The notes under the pieces are model-generated. The model was given only the letters and a program-made list of their open reading frames with translations. It did not search any database and was not told the DNA's origin. DNA of 5,324 bases, taken from contig QNCB01000115.1 of the NCBI GenBank assembly GCA_003644335.1, positions 1 to 5,324 of the forward strand, written 5' to 3'. Positions within the stretch are counted from its first letter, which is position 1. Each line of letters begins with the position of its first letter. The translations under genes were made by a program, and so were the position numbers. Of this stretch, positions 5,278-5,324 are shown piece by piece. The DNA comes from Planctomycetota bacterium (lineage in GTDB: Bacteria > Planctomycetota > Phycisphaerae > SM23-33).

Positions 5278-5324
5278 TAAAAGATTACAAAACAAATACG
5301 CCAAAGCTCTCTGTCCAGATAAGA

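Larger units (their letters stand above)
5114..5324. other. Intergenic tail after the radical SAM gene
   Basis: These 211 bases hold the AGGCAAT-type array, a weak CGTG/CACG inverted repeat near 5179-5190, the five-base-pair hairpin at 5232-5245 and the octamer array. I see no tRNA, no convincing open frame on either strand, and no hairpin followed by a T-run that would serve as a terminator. The start of a further gene may lie beyond the window. Confidence 0.6.

Noticed and set aside
5240..5324. Promoter starting at TTGACT (5246) for a gene beyond the window
   Set aside because: The hexamer is part of the octamer array, and no good -10 element lies 16-18 bases downstream.

Overview
The window looks like chromosomal DNA of a free-living, probably anaerobic or facultative bacterium. 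I infer the Planctomycetota (Phycisphaerae/Sedimentisphaerales type) from three things: gaps between genes packed with degenerate short tandem and palindromic repeats, a palindromic element whose translation gives the HGRDAHATKK-like peptide I associate with such genomes, and a lipoprotein hydrolase resembling planctomycete proteins I remember. This is recall, not a database result.

Layout. Positions 1-210 (minus) hold an in-frame piece of an IS701-family transposase, cut by the window edge and by a stop at 211-213. Positions 214-600 contain no gene but several repeat families. Positions 601-1599 (minus) encode a complete short-form phosphate acetyltransferase (Pta). A 90-base divergent gap follows, carrying the Pta ribosome binding site and a candidate forward promoter. 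Next comes a tightly coupled forward pair. The first gene (1690-2655) is an unrecognised polytopic membrane protein of 321 residues. The second (2655-3545) is a lipoprotein of the alpha/beta-hydrolase fold with a visible Ser-Asp-His triad. After a 125-base gap made of an inverted repeat and a 7-base tandem array, 3671-5113 encodes a cobalamin-binding-type radical SAM enzyme resembling the hopanoid C-3 methylase HpnR superfamily. The last 211 bases are intergenic, with two more short tandem arrays.

How the parts relate. Pta belongs to acetyl-CoA/acetyl-phosphate exchange; its usual partner ackA is not in the window. The membrane protein and the lipoprotein share one base at the stop/start junction and are probably one transcript acting at the cell envelope. 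The radical SAM enzyme is separated from them by repeats and may be its own unit; if it modifies a lipid, an envelope theme would connect it to the pair, but that is speculation.

The most interesting observation is a two-hairpin palindromic element of about 53 bases. It is present once in intergenic DNA (350-407) and once in frame inside the signal peptide of the lipoprotein (2674-2726). Removing it in silico leaves an ordinary lipoprotein signal. This resembles the in-frame palindromic elements described in Rickettsia. Nothing here is clearly a new defence or metabolic system.
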